Assembly (NCBI RefSeq): GCF_002940685.1
Contig: NZ_PNFP01000003.1
Coordinates: forward strand, 248,001-312,000
Origin: Ensifer adhaerens
GTDB lineage: Bacteria > Pseudomonadota > Alphaproteobacteria > Rhizobiales > Rhizobiaceae
Length of the DNA: 64,000 nt
Direction of reading: 5' to 3'
Shown here one piece after another: positions 52,187-61,672 of this stretch. The position numbers and the translations under genes are program-made. The notes beneath the pieces were generated by a model that had not been told where the DNA came from, made no database searches, and saw only the letters and a program-made list of their open reading frames with translations. How positions within the stretch are numbered: the first letter of the stretch is position 1; each line of letters begins with the position of its first letter.

Positions 52187-54022
52187 TCAAAAGCGCCAGA
52201 TCAATGGAACAACGAACACCGACACGACGAAGAACCAGATCAGTAAAGGCAGGCCGAGCTTCCAATAATCGTTGAAGGCATAGCCGCCCGGACCCATCAC
52301 CATCAGATTGGTGGGGGTTGCGATCGGGGTTAGGAAGGCGGCTGCGGCCGCCACAGCTGTACTCATCAGCACCGGGCGCGGTGAAATTCCCATTGCCGTC
52401 GCTGCCGCCACTCCGATCGGGATGACGATCAGCGCGGTTGCGGTGTTGCTGATCAGTTGGCCCATGGCAGCCGTCAGGACGAAGAGTCCGGCCAGCAGCG
52501 CGATAGGGCCGGCATCGCCGACGAGGTTGACAAGGTGTTCCGCCATCAGCTTTGCAGCTCCTGTTTGCACCATGGCGGTGGAAAGTGGCATCATCGCCCC
52601 CACGAGGATTACGGTCGTCCAGCCGACGGCGCGATAGGACTGCTCGACGCTCATGATCCCTGACAAGATAGTCGCACCGGCAGCAAGCAGGCCGGCCACC
52701 GCGGGCGGAACAACGCCTGTGGCGAGAAGCAGAACCATCGCGATCAAGATGATGACGGCCTGGCGGGCGCCTGGACCCAACGGAACGGCTTGACGGCGGA
52801 CGAGCTCAGGCGAGTTGACGACCAGGACGTCCGGGTCATCCAAATGGACATCAAGGGCCTTCCAGGTTCCCTGCAGAAGCATGGTGTCCCCTGCCTGCAG
52901 CACAATGCCGCCTGTACCTTTGGACGCGCTTCCGGCCGCGATCTGCGTCCCAGCACGCTGTACTGCCAAAACGATCAAGTCGCCGCTATCGGTTACCATG
53001 CCCGGGAAAACGGCTTCGCCAATGAGCCCCGAGCGTGGCGGGATGACGACTTCGGCGAGGCCTGAGCTGCGATTGAAGAGCGTTTCCTGGCCGTGGCCCG
53101 CCGCCTCGTCGTCGCGAAAGGCGAGATGCATCTTGGCGGCGAACACGGCGGCGCTCTCAGCCTCTCCGCGCACAAGGAGATGATCCCCTTCGGCTAATTG
53201 CTTTCGCCGAATAGGACTGGCGGTCTCGCCTTCCTGAATGGCGACCAGCTGCAGCCCTTGATAGGGAGACAGATCTATCTCGGATAATGATGCACCGACG
53301 AGGGGCGAGCTGGCGCGCACACGCATCTGATAGATACCGGTCGCCAGGCCATATTGCTCCACGAGTGTCTTGGCATGCTGGCTGAAGTCGGCAGGCATGG
53401 TTGCCCCGTTGCGTTCGGGCAGAAGCTGTTTTCCGAAAAGCACGATGATTGCCATGGTCCCGGCGAGAAGCGGAACACCTACCAGGGCGAATTCGAAGAA
53501 ACTGAAACCTCGGCCTTGCGCGTCGATGGCTGCTTCCGACACAAGAACGTTGACCGGTGTTCCTGTCAGCGCAAGCATGGAGCCGGCATGCGCGGAAAAG
53601 ACGAGTGGCATGAGCAATTGGGAGGAATTTCGCCGCAGGCGGACGGCGATGACCACCACCACAGGCAGAAGCGCTGCGACAGCACCGTTAACGCTTATCA
53701 GCGCTGTGAGAAGGGAGACGAGCACCATGGTGAGGACCAAGAGCCTGGAGCGGCTTTCTTCGCCCGCCCCGCGGATGAGCAGCTGCCCTGCCCAAGCAGT
53801 GACGCCAGTGATCTCCAGCCCGGAACTGATGACAAAAAGCGACGCGATAAAGATGACAGCCGGGTCGCCGAAGCCACCGAGGGCCTGTCCAAGTGAAAGC
53901 ACGCCAGTCGCCCACAGCGCTAATGCAGTCAGCATCGCCACGACGACGACCGGCAGCTTGTTCCAGACGAAGAGGAAGACGGTAACGGCGATAATGGTGG
54001 CGGTGTATGCTATCGGGCTCAA
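52187..54022 (-). CDS. SLC13-type transporter with two RCK_C (TrkA-C) domains
   Basis: 611 residues, inner membrane. First half: hydrophobic segments with TGTPVNVLVSE (first SNT-like site). Middle (about 205-375): two cytosolic TrkA-C domains (YQMRVRASSPLVGASLSEIDLS; EVVIPPRSGLIGEAVFPGMVTDSGDLIVLAVQR). Second half: SNTATALIVIPIGVA, the second ion-binding motif. Sodium or proton-coupled transport of an anion such as sulfate or a dicarboxylate. The start is TTG at 54022 with GAGGAG 8 bases upstream. A close paralogue starts at 62321. Confidence 0.92.
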   Translation of the reverse strand: MSPIAYTATIIAVTVFLFVWNKLPVVVVAMLTALALWATGVLSLGQALGGFGDPAVIFIASLFVISSGLEITGVTAWAGQLLIRGAGEESRSRLLVLTMVLVSLLTALISVNGAVAALLPVVVVIAVRLRRNSSQLLMPLVFSAHAGSMLALTGTPVNVLVSEAAIDAQGRGFSFFEFALVGVPLLAGTMAIIVLFGKQLLPERNGATMPADFSQHAKTLVEQYGLATGIYQMRVRASSPLVGASLSEIDLSPYQGLQLVAIQEGETASPIRRKQLAEGDHLLVRGEAESAAVFAAKMHLAFRDDEAAGHGQETLFNRSSGLAEVVIPPRSGLIGEAVFPGMVTDSGDLIVLAVQRAGTQIAAGSASKGTGGIVLQAGDTMLLQGTWKALDVHLDDPDVLVVNSPELVRRQAVPLGPGARQAVIILIAMVLLLATGVVPPAVAGLLAAGATILSGIMSVEQSYRAVGWTTVILVGAMMPLSTAMVQTGAAKLMAEHLVNLVGDAGPIALLAGLFVLTAAMGQLISNTATALIVIPIGVAAATAMGISPRPVLMSTAVAAAAAFLTPIATPTNLMVMGPGGYAFNDYWKLGLPLLIWFFVVSVFVVPLIWRF

Positions 54023-54158
54023 TCGTTCCGCTCCTCATTTGGTCCAATCGGACCCTCCAAACCACACGACTGCCGACAGGTGGCGTCGACCTACACAATG
54101 CATCCGGTGAGCCTGCCTCCGATATCATGCACTTGCGCGCTCGTTGAGGCTCTTGCAC

Positions 54159-54201
54159 TGCCAGATCGGCGGTTGAGCACGGTGGCGCCGCCGATCTGGC
54201 A
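54159..54201 (-). terminator. 14-bp perfect inverted repeat after the peptidase gene
   Basis: Arms 54159-54172 and 54188-54201 (TGCCAGATCGGCGG and its exact complement), 15-base loop, 22 bases beyond the stop of the minus-strand peptidase gene. No T-run on either side. Probably a 3'-end hairpin for the abgT-peptidase message; it could also be a protein-binding palindrome. Confidence 0.6.
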
Positions 54202-54222
54202 GGCAAAGGGTCAGCGAAGCAG

Positions 54223-55434
54223 CTAGTCGTCCATGGTCGCCATAAGAATGCCCAAGCGGCAGCCTTTTTCGTACTCCCTTAGGTTCACATATTCCTTGAT
54301 GGTGTGGATCTCCGCCTGGCCCGCACCGATCGTGATTGTGGGGACGCCGTGCTTGTCAAGCCAATTGGCGTCCAAGCCACCATTTGAAAAGACGTAGACC
54401 GGTTCGATGCCGAGGATACCCAGCGCCTTGACCGCACGCTTCACAATCGGCGTGTCCTTCCCAAGCTCGAATGGCGGATAAGCCGGCTTGTGGCTAAATT
54501 TCACGTCTGCCACATCGCCCTTGTCATCCACCACCTCGTTCTGGGCTTTGACGAAGGCTTCCTTGTACCCGATGGCAATTTTTGTCGCGAAAGCCGCTTC
54601 AGGGCTGCGCGCCTCTCCCTTGAGGAAAGCGTAATCGGTAACCACGTTGGTGGCGTCTCCGGCGGGTTTGTCGCCCTTGCCGCCGAAGATACCGATATTG
54701 CTGGTGCCCCGGCCATCCTGCTTGACCACTTTGCCGAACCAACCGCTGCGCTTTACCTCGGCCAGCCCCAATGCTCCGACCAACGTCGCGGAGATCCCCT
54801 TCTCCGGCGCAACCCCCGCATGCGACGCTCTGCCCGTGATCTCGACTTCCCAATTCTCCTGCCCGACCGCACCCACGATCAGGTCCGAAGCCGACTGACC
54901 ATCGACATTGATGCACATGACAGCACCATTGAGGTCAGCAGGGTTGAGTTCCCTTGCGCCATGCAGACCGCTTTCTTCGCGCACGGTAAACAACAGGGTG
55001 AGGGGAGGGTGCGGCAAGTTGTGCTTGATCAGTGTTTCCGCAACAACGACAAGAAGGGCAACTCCCGTGCGCGCATCACCGCCAAGCGCGGTCGTGCCAT
55101 CGGATACAATGCGGTCGCCCTCTCGGCGTGGCTTGGCGCCGGCGCAAAGCGGCACCGTGTCAAGGTGGGTTGAAAAGAGCAGACGTGGTCCGGGACGCGT
55201 TCCTGGTATATCCACGATCAGATTGCCCGTTTCGGTCGGCAACGGAATTCGCTTGTTGACGTCGTCGAAGCGAATTGCGGAGTCGGGCACCCCGATTTTC
55301 TTCAAGGCGTCGCATACAGCCAAGCCGATGTTCTTTTCCTGTCCGGTAACACCCTCCACCGAAAGGAATCGGATCAGATGTTCTTCCGCCGCGGTGACGT
55401 CGAGAGGAATTGAGAAATTGCTCATGATATCCAT
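54223..55434 (-). CDS. M20-family metallopeptidase (PepT-like)
   Basis: 403 residues, cytosolic. M20 metal-binding pattern: STHLDTVP, GGDARTGVALLVVVAE, TVREESGLHGARELNP, and a final His in AEIHTIKEYVNLREYEKG. A dimerisation/lid segment follows NWEVEITGRASHAGVAPEKG. Resembles tripeptidase T; it may hydrolyse a dipeptide or amino-acyl conjugate. Coupled with an AbgT-type transporter 45 bases upstream, it should act on what that carrier imports. Starts at 55434 or 55425 are both possible. Confidence 0.9.
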   Translation of the reverse strand: MDIMSNFSIPLDVTAAEEHLIRFLSVEGVTGQEKNIGLAVCDALKKIGVPDSAIRFDDVNKRIPLPTETGNLIVDIPGTRPGPRLLFSTHLDTVPLCAGAKPRREGDRIVSDGTTALGGDARTGVALLVVVAETLIKHNLPHPPLTLLFTVREESGLHGARELNPADLNGAVMCINVDGQSASDLIVGAVGQENWEVEITGRASHAGVAPEKGISATLVGALGLAEVKRSGWFGKVVKQDGRGTSNIGIFGGKGDKPAGDATNVVTDYAFLKGEARSPEAAFATKIAIGYKEAFVKAQNEVVDDKGDVADVKFSHKPAYPPFELGKDTPIVKRAVKALGILGIEPVYVFSNGGLDANWLDKHGVPTITIGAGQAEIHTIKEYVNLREYEKGCRLGILMATMDD

Positions 55435-55479
55435 CCGGTTGTTTGCATATGGTTTCGATCCGAGGTGTCCAAAAGGCCG

Positions 55480-57027
55480 TTACAGGCCCCACGGCAGGCC
55501 AACGGCCTTCCAGAAAGCGAAGAGACCCGTCCACAACACGAACATCAGCACGACATACGGGAGCATCATGGAGACGATCGTACCGACGCCGGCAGACTTG
55601 TCGTACTTCTGGGCAAAACCGACGACGAGCGCGAAATAGGCGTTGAGCGGGGTGATGGCGTTCATCGGAGAGTCGCCGACGCGATATGCCGCTAAGACAG
55701 CTTCCGGCTCGACGCCGAGTTTCATCAAAAGCGGCACGAAGACGGGAGCAAAGATTGCCCATTTTGCAATCGCCCCCGTCAGCAGCAAGTCGATGATCGC
55801 GACCACGACGATGAAGCCTATCAGGAGCGGCAGAGGCCCGATATTGGCAGCCTGCAGGGCGCCAGACAGGCTCAACGCCATGACGGTGCCGATGTTGGTG
55901 TAGGTAAAGTAGGCAACGAACTGGCTGAGAACGAAGAAAAGGAAGATGGTTCCGCCCATGTTCTTGATCGATTTCTCAATCGCCGCAATCACCTCGGCCA
56001 GGCTTCGCATCGTCCCCGCACCGATACCGTAGGTCCATCCTGTCACCAGAAAGATCAGCATGATGAGAGCAATGAGGCCGTTCATGAAAGGTGAATTCCC
56101 GATGAGCTCCCCAGTAGTGGGATTGCGCAATGGAGCGCCGCTTGGGATCGTCAAAAGCAGGAATACGGCAAGGAGGGCCACGAGCCCGTAGAGGGCAAAC
56201 CGCAAGCCTCGTGCTTCCTCTTCGGAGAGCGTGGCCCCTCGCGGCTGAACGCTGCCTTCAGCGGCTTCGGGGTTATATTCTCCTAGCCGTGGCGCGATGA
56301 TGCGATCGGTTATGAAAGCGATCACGATAGTCAAGAACACCACCGAGGCGGTTGAGAACCAAATGTTGGATGCCAGGCCGATTGATCGATTGGGATCTAC
56401 GAGATGGGCCGCATCATTGGTGAATTCGACAAGGACGGCATCGAGTGGCTTGATTAGCATATTCACTGTAAAGGCGGCGGCCACGGCCGCGAAGCCGAGC
56501 GCAAGGCCTGCAAGCGGATGCCGGCCGACCGCCAGATAGGCGACGCCGGCAAGCGGTATCAGCACCAGATAACCGGCGTCTGCGGCAATGCTCGCGAGGA
56601 TGCCGACGAAGGCGAGGATATAGGTCAGCGCCCACCTGGGCGAAACGATGACGAGCTTGCGGATCAGCGCAGTGACCAGGCCGGATTCCTCTGCGACACC
56701 CGCGCCGATCATCGCTGCGATCATCAGCCCTACGGCAGTGAAGCTCATGAAGTTGGGAATGAGCGAAGAGTAGAGAAAGCGTATCCCCTCCACACTGACC
56801 AAGCTGCGGATGGCCGCCGTCGCCTGTTCTATCTCATGCGTTTCCGGATTGATGCGCTCGTAGGTGACAGACGCTCCAAACGCGCCGAGCACGGCTGAAA
56901 GAACAATGACAATGCCGATCAGAATCAGGAAGATAACCACCGGGTGGGGAACCATGTTGCCCACCTTCTCGACACCGTCGAGAAATCTCTGCATCACAGT
57001 CTTTGATGCTACATTGGCAGTGGCCAT
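55480..57027 (-). CDS. AbgT-family transporter
   Basis: 515 residues, inner membrane. AbgT (p-aminobenzoyl-glutamate transporter) family: FLDGVEKVGNMVPHPVVIFLILIGIVIV near the start and GDSPMNAITPLNAYFALVVGFAQKYDKSAGVGTIVSMMLPYVVLMF near the end. Proton-driven; family members import p-aminobenzoyl-glutamate or export sulfonamides. Next to a peptidase gene it reads as an uptake-plus-cleavage unit. The paired amidohydrolase of E. coli (AbgAB) is replaced here by a single M20 enzyme. Confidence 0.93.
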   Translation of the reverse strand: MATANVASKTVMQRFLDGVEKVGNMVPHPVVIFLILIGIVIVLSAVLGAFGASVTYERINPETHEIEQATAAIRSLVSVEGIRFLYSSLIPNFMSFTAVGLMIAAMIGAGVAEESGLVTALIRKLVIVSPRWALTYILAFVGILASIAADAGYLVLIPLAGVAYLAVGRHPLAGLALGFAAVAAAFTVNMLIKPLDAVLVEFTNDAAHLVDPNRSIGLASNIWFSTASVVFLTIVIAFITDRIIAPRLGEYNPEAAEGSVQPRGATLSEEEARGLRFALYGLVALLAVFLLLTIPSGAPLRNPTTGELIGNSPFMNGLIALIMLIFLVTGWTYGIGAGTMRSLAEVIAAIEKSIKNMGGTIFLFFVLSQFVAYFTYTNIGTVMALSLSGALQAANIGPLPLLIGFIVVVAIIDLLLTGAIAKWAIFAPVFVPLLMKLGVEPEAVLAAYRVGDSPMNAITPLNAYFALVVGFAQKYDKSAGVGTIVSMMLPYVVLMFVLWTGLFAFWKAVGLPWGL

Positions 57028-57277
57028 ATCGTGCCTCCGTTTTAGCTAAAAGGCGTATCCCGTGGGAGACTTGGGACCTCGAGGTTCGGGTGGTGTGTTT
57101 TCTTGACGGTGGTTCAACACTCATCGGCCTGACCCGAGCCAGACGGCCGTTGCTGCCGACTTGATGTCTTTTGCGAGAGGCCGGGATGGACCTCCCGGCC
57201 CGAAGCCCCTCACTTCTCACTGCGTGGGGAAGTGGAGGACAGAAGAACGCGCCAGATCATCGTCGCGACACGCCGGT

Positions 57278-57541
57278 TCAGCGCGGGCATGGCCCAACAT
57301 ACTCGCGGCCGGTGCGACGATCCCGGAACCGGCATTGGCCCGGCTGGCCAGCCACATTTCCGATGATGGCTCCTGAAACACCGCCGATTGCAGCACCGAC
57401 GGCGGCACCGCGGACATCGTTTCTGATAGCGCCACCAACCACTGCACCAGTTGCCGCACCGATGCCGGCACCCTGTTGGGTCGGTGAGCAGCTAGCCAGC
57501 GCCAAACCTGCCAAAATGCACAGCAGCAACTTCTTCATCAC
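57278..57541 (-). CDS. Small glycine-zipper lipoprotein
   Basis: 87 residues. A lipobox LALASC gives lipidation at Cys18. Glycine-zipper repeats follow (GAGIGAATGAVVGGAIRNDVRGAAVGAAIGGVSGAIIGNVAG), ending in a Cys-containing tail. Outer-membrane or periplasmic location is likely. Short glycine-zipper lipoproteins are common stress-associated genes of unclear function. Confidence 0.88.
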   Translation of the reverse strand: MMKKLLLCILAGLALASCSPTQQGAGIGAATGAVVGGAIRNDVRGAAVGAAIGGVSGAIIGNVAGQPGQCRFRDRRTGREYVGPCPR

Positions 57542-57968
57542 ATTCCCCTATGTAACGTCCAACCGATATGAAGGTCGCGGCAGAAGCTATGCGCGCCGTC
57601 ACTAAAGTATTATGTCGCTTCAAGTTTGGCTGTGATCAGCATGGAATCCCAAAACTACGCTCCGGGTCCAAATTTGTTGGCCGGAGCAGGGGATAAAGCC
57701 GGGAATGAAGCCCCGGAAGCGATCATCCGCGTTCCAGGTGTCGGCGCGTAAAGCATATTTCTGCGTGGTGCAGACCGGAAAGCAGAAAGTGTCTTTAAAA
57801 CCCGTGGCTTGCCGTGATCTGGGGGAAGATCGACGCGGTGCATGCAGCCGAGATAAATGCACAAGGATGTCGATTGAGCTGTTCAAGACCTTCAGAGGCC
57901 ACAACGGATTGCGCGCCCTGACCGCGCGGGGACGCGCCGAGACCGATTGGTAAAGTCGACCGGAACCT
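57542..57968. other. 427-base region, no supported gene; contains one copy of a duplicated motif
   Basis: Short open frames on both strands look unconserved and lack good ribosome sites. The words GGAATCCCAA (57643-57652) and TTGGCCGG (57677-57684), 24 bases apart, recur in the same order upstream of the AraC gene at 57969-59021 (59097-59106 and 59129-59136). Confidence 0.5.
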
Positions 57969-59021
57969 TTACGCTTTTCCAGCGAGATAGCTGTTCATGA
58001 GGAGGGAGTTCAGAGACAAGGCCGCTCCTCGTTGCATGTCCCCAGACGGGATCCGCGGATGCTTGATTCCGCACCAGCCCGCTTCGCGAGCCTCCTTCGG
58101 CGTCATGCCGAATTCGCGTCGGAAGGTTCGGCTGTATGTCGATGCGTCCGTGAACCCCCACTCCTCGGCGATCGCGGAGATCGACCGCCTATCCATGTCG
58201 TCGGCAAGGATGTCCCTGGTGCGCAGCAGACGTTGGCGCCGGATATGGTTGGAGATACCTCCGTTCGGCTCAAAAATCCGGTATAGACGGGACCGCGAGA
58301 CGTCCAGATCTCGGCACAGTCTTTCCGGAGAGAGATCGCGATCGGCGAGCTGTGCCGCGATGAGCTTGTTCGCACGCGCCATGATCACCGCGTTGATAGG
58401 CCCCTCCGCTTCAAGAACGTGATTGTGGGATAAGGTGACGCATGCGGTGAGCAGGTTGGTCGTCGCAACGGCGATGTATTCGGCATCACGCTCGGTTCTG
58501 TCCGGAAGCGAATGATGAAGGAGCTGGATGTAGTCGGTGATGAAGGTTGCCATTTCCGGGCGGATGGAGAGATCGAAAGGCTGCGAGAATGCGAAGTCCC
58601 TTGGGAGGAAAAGGGCAAGAACGCCATCGTCCTCGGCCTGGCCTTCATGCGGGGCTGCAAGGCAGTGCCAACGCAGCTTCCCGACGTGCCCCTTCCCCCC
58701 GTTCGAGGGAAGCGTATACGGGATGCTAAGAAGCCAATGATCGAAAACCGGGTTCTTCTTGCTACTCCAACGCCGGCGATAGCCGGTGCCGGGATATTCC
58801 AGTGACAACAGTGCAAGATTGCCGAGTTGCCAAACCCGCTGGCGGGCGCCGAATGATTCGAATTTGTCCCGCAGGAGCGTGATGTCCACAAGGCTGGCGT
58901 GCCAGGTCCTGTATAGGTCGAACTGTTCAGCCGGTGGTGCCTCGGACGTGTCAACGTCGATGACACACTTCAGTGGCGCCTGTTCTTTACCCTCAGCGGC
59001 AACTTGAACTCTGTTCTGCAT
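57969..59021 (-). CDS. AraC-family transcriptional regulator (first of a tandem pair)
   Basis: 350 residues. N-terminal AraC-binding-like sensor domain (APPAEQFDLYRTWHASLVDITLL) and a C-terminal double HTH (LSPERLCRDLDVSRSRLYRIFEPNGGISNHIRRQRLLRTRDILADDMDRRSISAIAEEWGFTDASTYSRTFRREFGMTPKEAREAG). Close in layout and sequence to the gene at 59191-60237, so the two arose by duplication. The ligand is unknown. Confidence 0.93.
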   Translation of the reverse strand: MQNRVQVAAEGKEQAPLKCVIDVDTSEAPPAEQFDLYRTWHASLVDITLLRDKFESFGARQRVWQLGNLALLSLEYPGTGYRRRWSSKKNPVFDHWLLSIPYTLPSNGGKGHVGKLRWHCLAAPHEGQAEDDGVLALFLPRDFAFSQPFDLSIRPEMATFITDYIQLLHHSLPDRTERDAEYIAVATTNLLTACVTLSHNHVLEAEGPINAVIMARANKLIAAQLADRDLSPERLCRDLDVSRSRLYRIFEPNGGISNHIRRQRLLRTRDILADDMDRRSISAIAEEWGFTDASTYSRTFRREFGMTPKEAREAGWCGIKHPRIPSGDMQRGAALSLNSLLMNSYLAGKA

Positions 59022-59190
59022 GGCAAACCACCCGGATCGTCAGGGTTGGGCGCTATAGGCGAGACTTGTCCCGCCATTAAATTTGAACATATGCAAGGAA
59101 TCCCAATTTTGGACGCGACATCCACTTCTTGGCCGGGGTGGTACTGAGAATGATCAGGCCCTGCATGTTTCAGGCACACGTACTGCACTT

Positions 59191-60237
59191 TCAGCAACTG
59201 GCGTTTATCGACAGCCCCAGCGAGTTGTTGATCAGGAGGCTGTTGAGGGTGCTGGTATTGCCTACGGGCTGGTCGATGCTCAGCCAGGTGGAATGCTGTA
59301 CTCCCTGCCATCCGAGCGCTCGCGCTTCCTTTGGTGATAAACCGAATTCCTGTTTGAACATGCGACTATAGGTCGAAGGGTCCATGAACCCCATGCACTC
59401 GGCAATATGGGAGACTGAGCGTCCGTCTGCACTGTCCGCAAGAGCGCTGCGCGTCTCGAGCAGGCGCTTGCGGCGGATAAAATTCGAGATGCCCCCGGCA
59501 GGCTCGAAAATTCGATAGAGGCGGGATCGGGAAACCCCGACGCTTCGGCAGAGATCGTCCGGGGTCAGTTCCGGATCGGCGAGCCTTGCGTCGATCACGC
59601 GAATGGCGCGAGCGATGATCACGGCGTCGATCGGAGCCTGCGCCTCCTCAAGCTTTTCACGCGAAGGGGCAAGTGTTGCTGCGACGATGTGCGTAGTTGC
59701 CGCGACGATCCCGGAAACGTTGCTTCGCTTGAGGTTGGCCAGATTGCGATGGAGCAGGACCAAATAATCTGCGAAGAATTCGGCGGCGCTGTCAGTGATT
59801 TCCGGGTGAAGAGGGGCAGAAACCGTTGTGTGGGGAAGGAAAAGTGCGATGAACCTGCCTTCCGTTTCGCAGACGTCGGGTACCGCCAAGTTCCTCATGC
59901 GAAGCGTTCGCCGGCATTTTTCATCGGCCGCCAAATTCACGGTAACGAGCCAATGGTCGACGACCGGCTTTCTTTTATGCTCCCAACGGAGGAGATGCAG
60001 CGAAGAGGATTCGATCGCGGCAAACGCAAAGTCGCCAAGCTGCCAGATCTTCTCGTTCGCCTCGAAGGTAACGGCATCGCCACACCGAAGGCTGACATCA
60101 ACGATATCTGAATGCCACGTGCGAAAGTACTCGAAGCGCTGCGGCGCAGATGCATAGTTTGTGCTACATTCGATCGCGCATTGTAGAGGCGCATCCTGAA
60201 AAGGATCGATCGCTTTCCGTTCTACCCGAGCGTCCAT
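59191..60237 (-). CDS. AraC-family transcriptional regulator (second of a tandem pair)
   Basis: 348 residues. Same architecture: sensor domain with SAPQRFEYFRTWHSDIVDVSLRCGD, and a C-terminal HTH pair (LTPDDLCRSVGVSRSRLYRIFEPAGGISNFIRRKRLLETRSALADSADGRSVSHIAECMGFMDPSTYSRMFKQEFGLSPKEARALG). Divergent from the damaged hydrolase gene at 60386. Shared words with the first copy (SRSRLYRIFEP, GGISN, IRR, RLL) are plain. Confidence 0.93.
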   Translation of the reverse strand: MDARVERKAIDPFQDAPLQCAIECSTNYASAPQRFEYFRTWHSDIVDVSLRCGDAVTFEANEKIWQLGDFAFAAIESSSLHLLRWEHKRKPVVDHWLVTVNLAADEKCRRTLRMRNLAVPDVCETEGRFIALFLPHTTVSAPLHPEITDSAAEFFADYLVLLHRNLANLKRSNVSGIVAATTHIVAATLAPSREKLEEAQAPIDAVIIARAIRVIDARLADPELTPDDLCRSVGVSRSRLYRIFEPAGGISNFIRRKRLLETRSALADSADGRSVSHIAECMGFMDPSTYSRMFKQEFGLSPKEARALGWQGVQHSTWLSIDQPVGNTSTLNSLLINNSLGLSINASC

Positions 60238-60385
60238 GATAGCTCCTTGAACTCAAGAGTAATCAGGCGCGAATTCCGCCACTGTTCGCGCGTATTGCAC
60301 AATCAAGAGAAAAACCTATTCGACAAAACGCTGCAATGCCGATTTTATACTAAAAATAACTCGTGGCGAACGTCTTTAACAATGC

Positions 60386-61434
60386 ATGACATCCGTGAAC
60401 CGAGGGTACGGAACGGCACAGGCGACAAGCTGCAGTGACGCCGTTCCGGCGGTCGATAACCCCGACATCCTCTTCGGTGGTGACAGGGGCGAGGTCCCCT
60501 ACAGTCGCATTATCGTCTCCGTTCCCCGTGAGCTTGGGGCGCGCACACTCCAGCTTCCACGGCACGTTCCTGGAAATCTCAAGCGCGACTTTGTCGTAAA
60601 TGCCGTGACGCCGATTAGCCGGCAGGACATCGCATCTGCCTTCCATGCCAACGGCCCGCGCAAAAGCCGCGTCTTTCTCTTCGTGCATGGTTACAGCACC
60701 ACATTCGATCGAGCCGTTTTCCGTTTCGCGCAGCTGGTTCATGACGCCGATGCGCAGGCGGTGCCGATCCTCTTTTCCTGGCCGTCATGCGGCCGCTTTC
60801 TCGACTACAAGCGCGATATGGACAATGCGTCCTATTCGCGTTCGGTCCTCGCACAACTACTTCAGACTACAATCGACAGTCCAGCAATCGACGAGGTCGT
60901 CGTGCTCGCCCATTCGATGGGCGCTTGGCTCGCCGTCGAAGCGGTCAGGCAGGTCGCTCTGCAGCACGGTGGCACGCCCGGCAAGATCACGAGCCTCATT
61001 CTCGCATCGTCCGACCTCGATGTCGGTGTTTTTCGGCGCCAAGCCGAGGATATGGGGCCGAAGCGTCCGTGGATTACGATCTTCGTTGCTCAGCACGACC
61101 GGGCGTTCCAGCTGTCGCAGTTCATTTCGCGCGGCGGGGCACGTCTCGGCGGGATAGACCTGTCGCGGGAAGACTACCAGCAGGCGTATTGGGCCTTGCG
61201 GGCATCGCCGTGCTGGATCTCAGCGCGTTGAGTTCGGGCGACCGGGTCAATCGCGCTCTTTATGTCACCAGCCCCGACGTCGTCCGCCTGATCGGCGACA
61301 GGTTGTCGGAGGGGCAGGTGATCACCGATGTCGACGTCGCGCTGCCGACAACCGCAGTGGATGCGCTCGGTTCCGCAGCAACCTTTGTCGTGACCGCTCC
61401 CATCCTGACCTTCGATATCGCCGCAAGTCGCTAA
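60386..61434 (+). pseudogene. Alpha/beta hydrolase (DUF900), frameshifted
   Basis: The first frame (60386-61231) carries the DUF900 serine-hydrolase core: FLFVHGYSTTFDRAVFRFAQL, nucleophile LAHSMGAW, and later KITSLILASSDLDVGVFRRQ. After YQQAYWALR it runs out of register. The normal C-terminal part (AGIAVLDLSALSSGDRVNRALYVTSPDVVRLIGDRL) continues in the next frame to 61434. A one-base loss or gain near 61187-61193 explains this. The usual N-terminal signal/lipobox is also absent. Probably inactive, unless it is a sequencing error. Confidence 0.8.
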
Positions 61435-61672
61435 GCGTGAATTCCCCGGCCGACCTGGAGGGGGCGTCGAGGTAAAAAAACGGAACGGCCAGCACAGTTT
61501 TGGGATTATGGGCTCATCCTTGTCGACGCGTCAATTGGTATCGTCCCCGATCGCCGGGGTAGGCCGCACCTCGGCCTGCATTTACGGCCGATCCCGCCTG
61601 TGAACCGAAGGCGAGGTTTGGCGCGAGCATGGCATCCCGCAATGTTGGCGTTTCAAATGAGAGGATCTCGAC

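Noticed and set aside
57705-57953. An 82-codon gene between the lipoprotein and the AraC pair
   Set aside because: No recognisable features, and the overlapping minus-strand frame is just as long.
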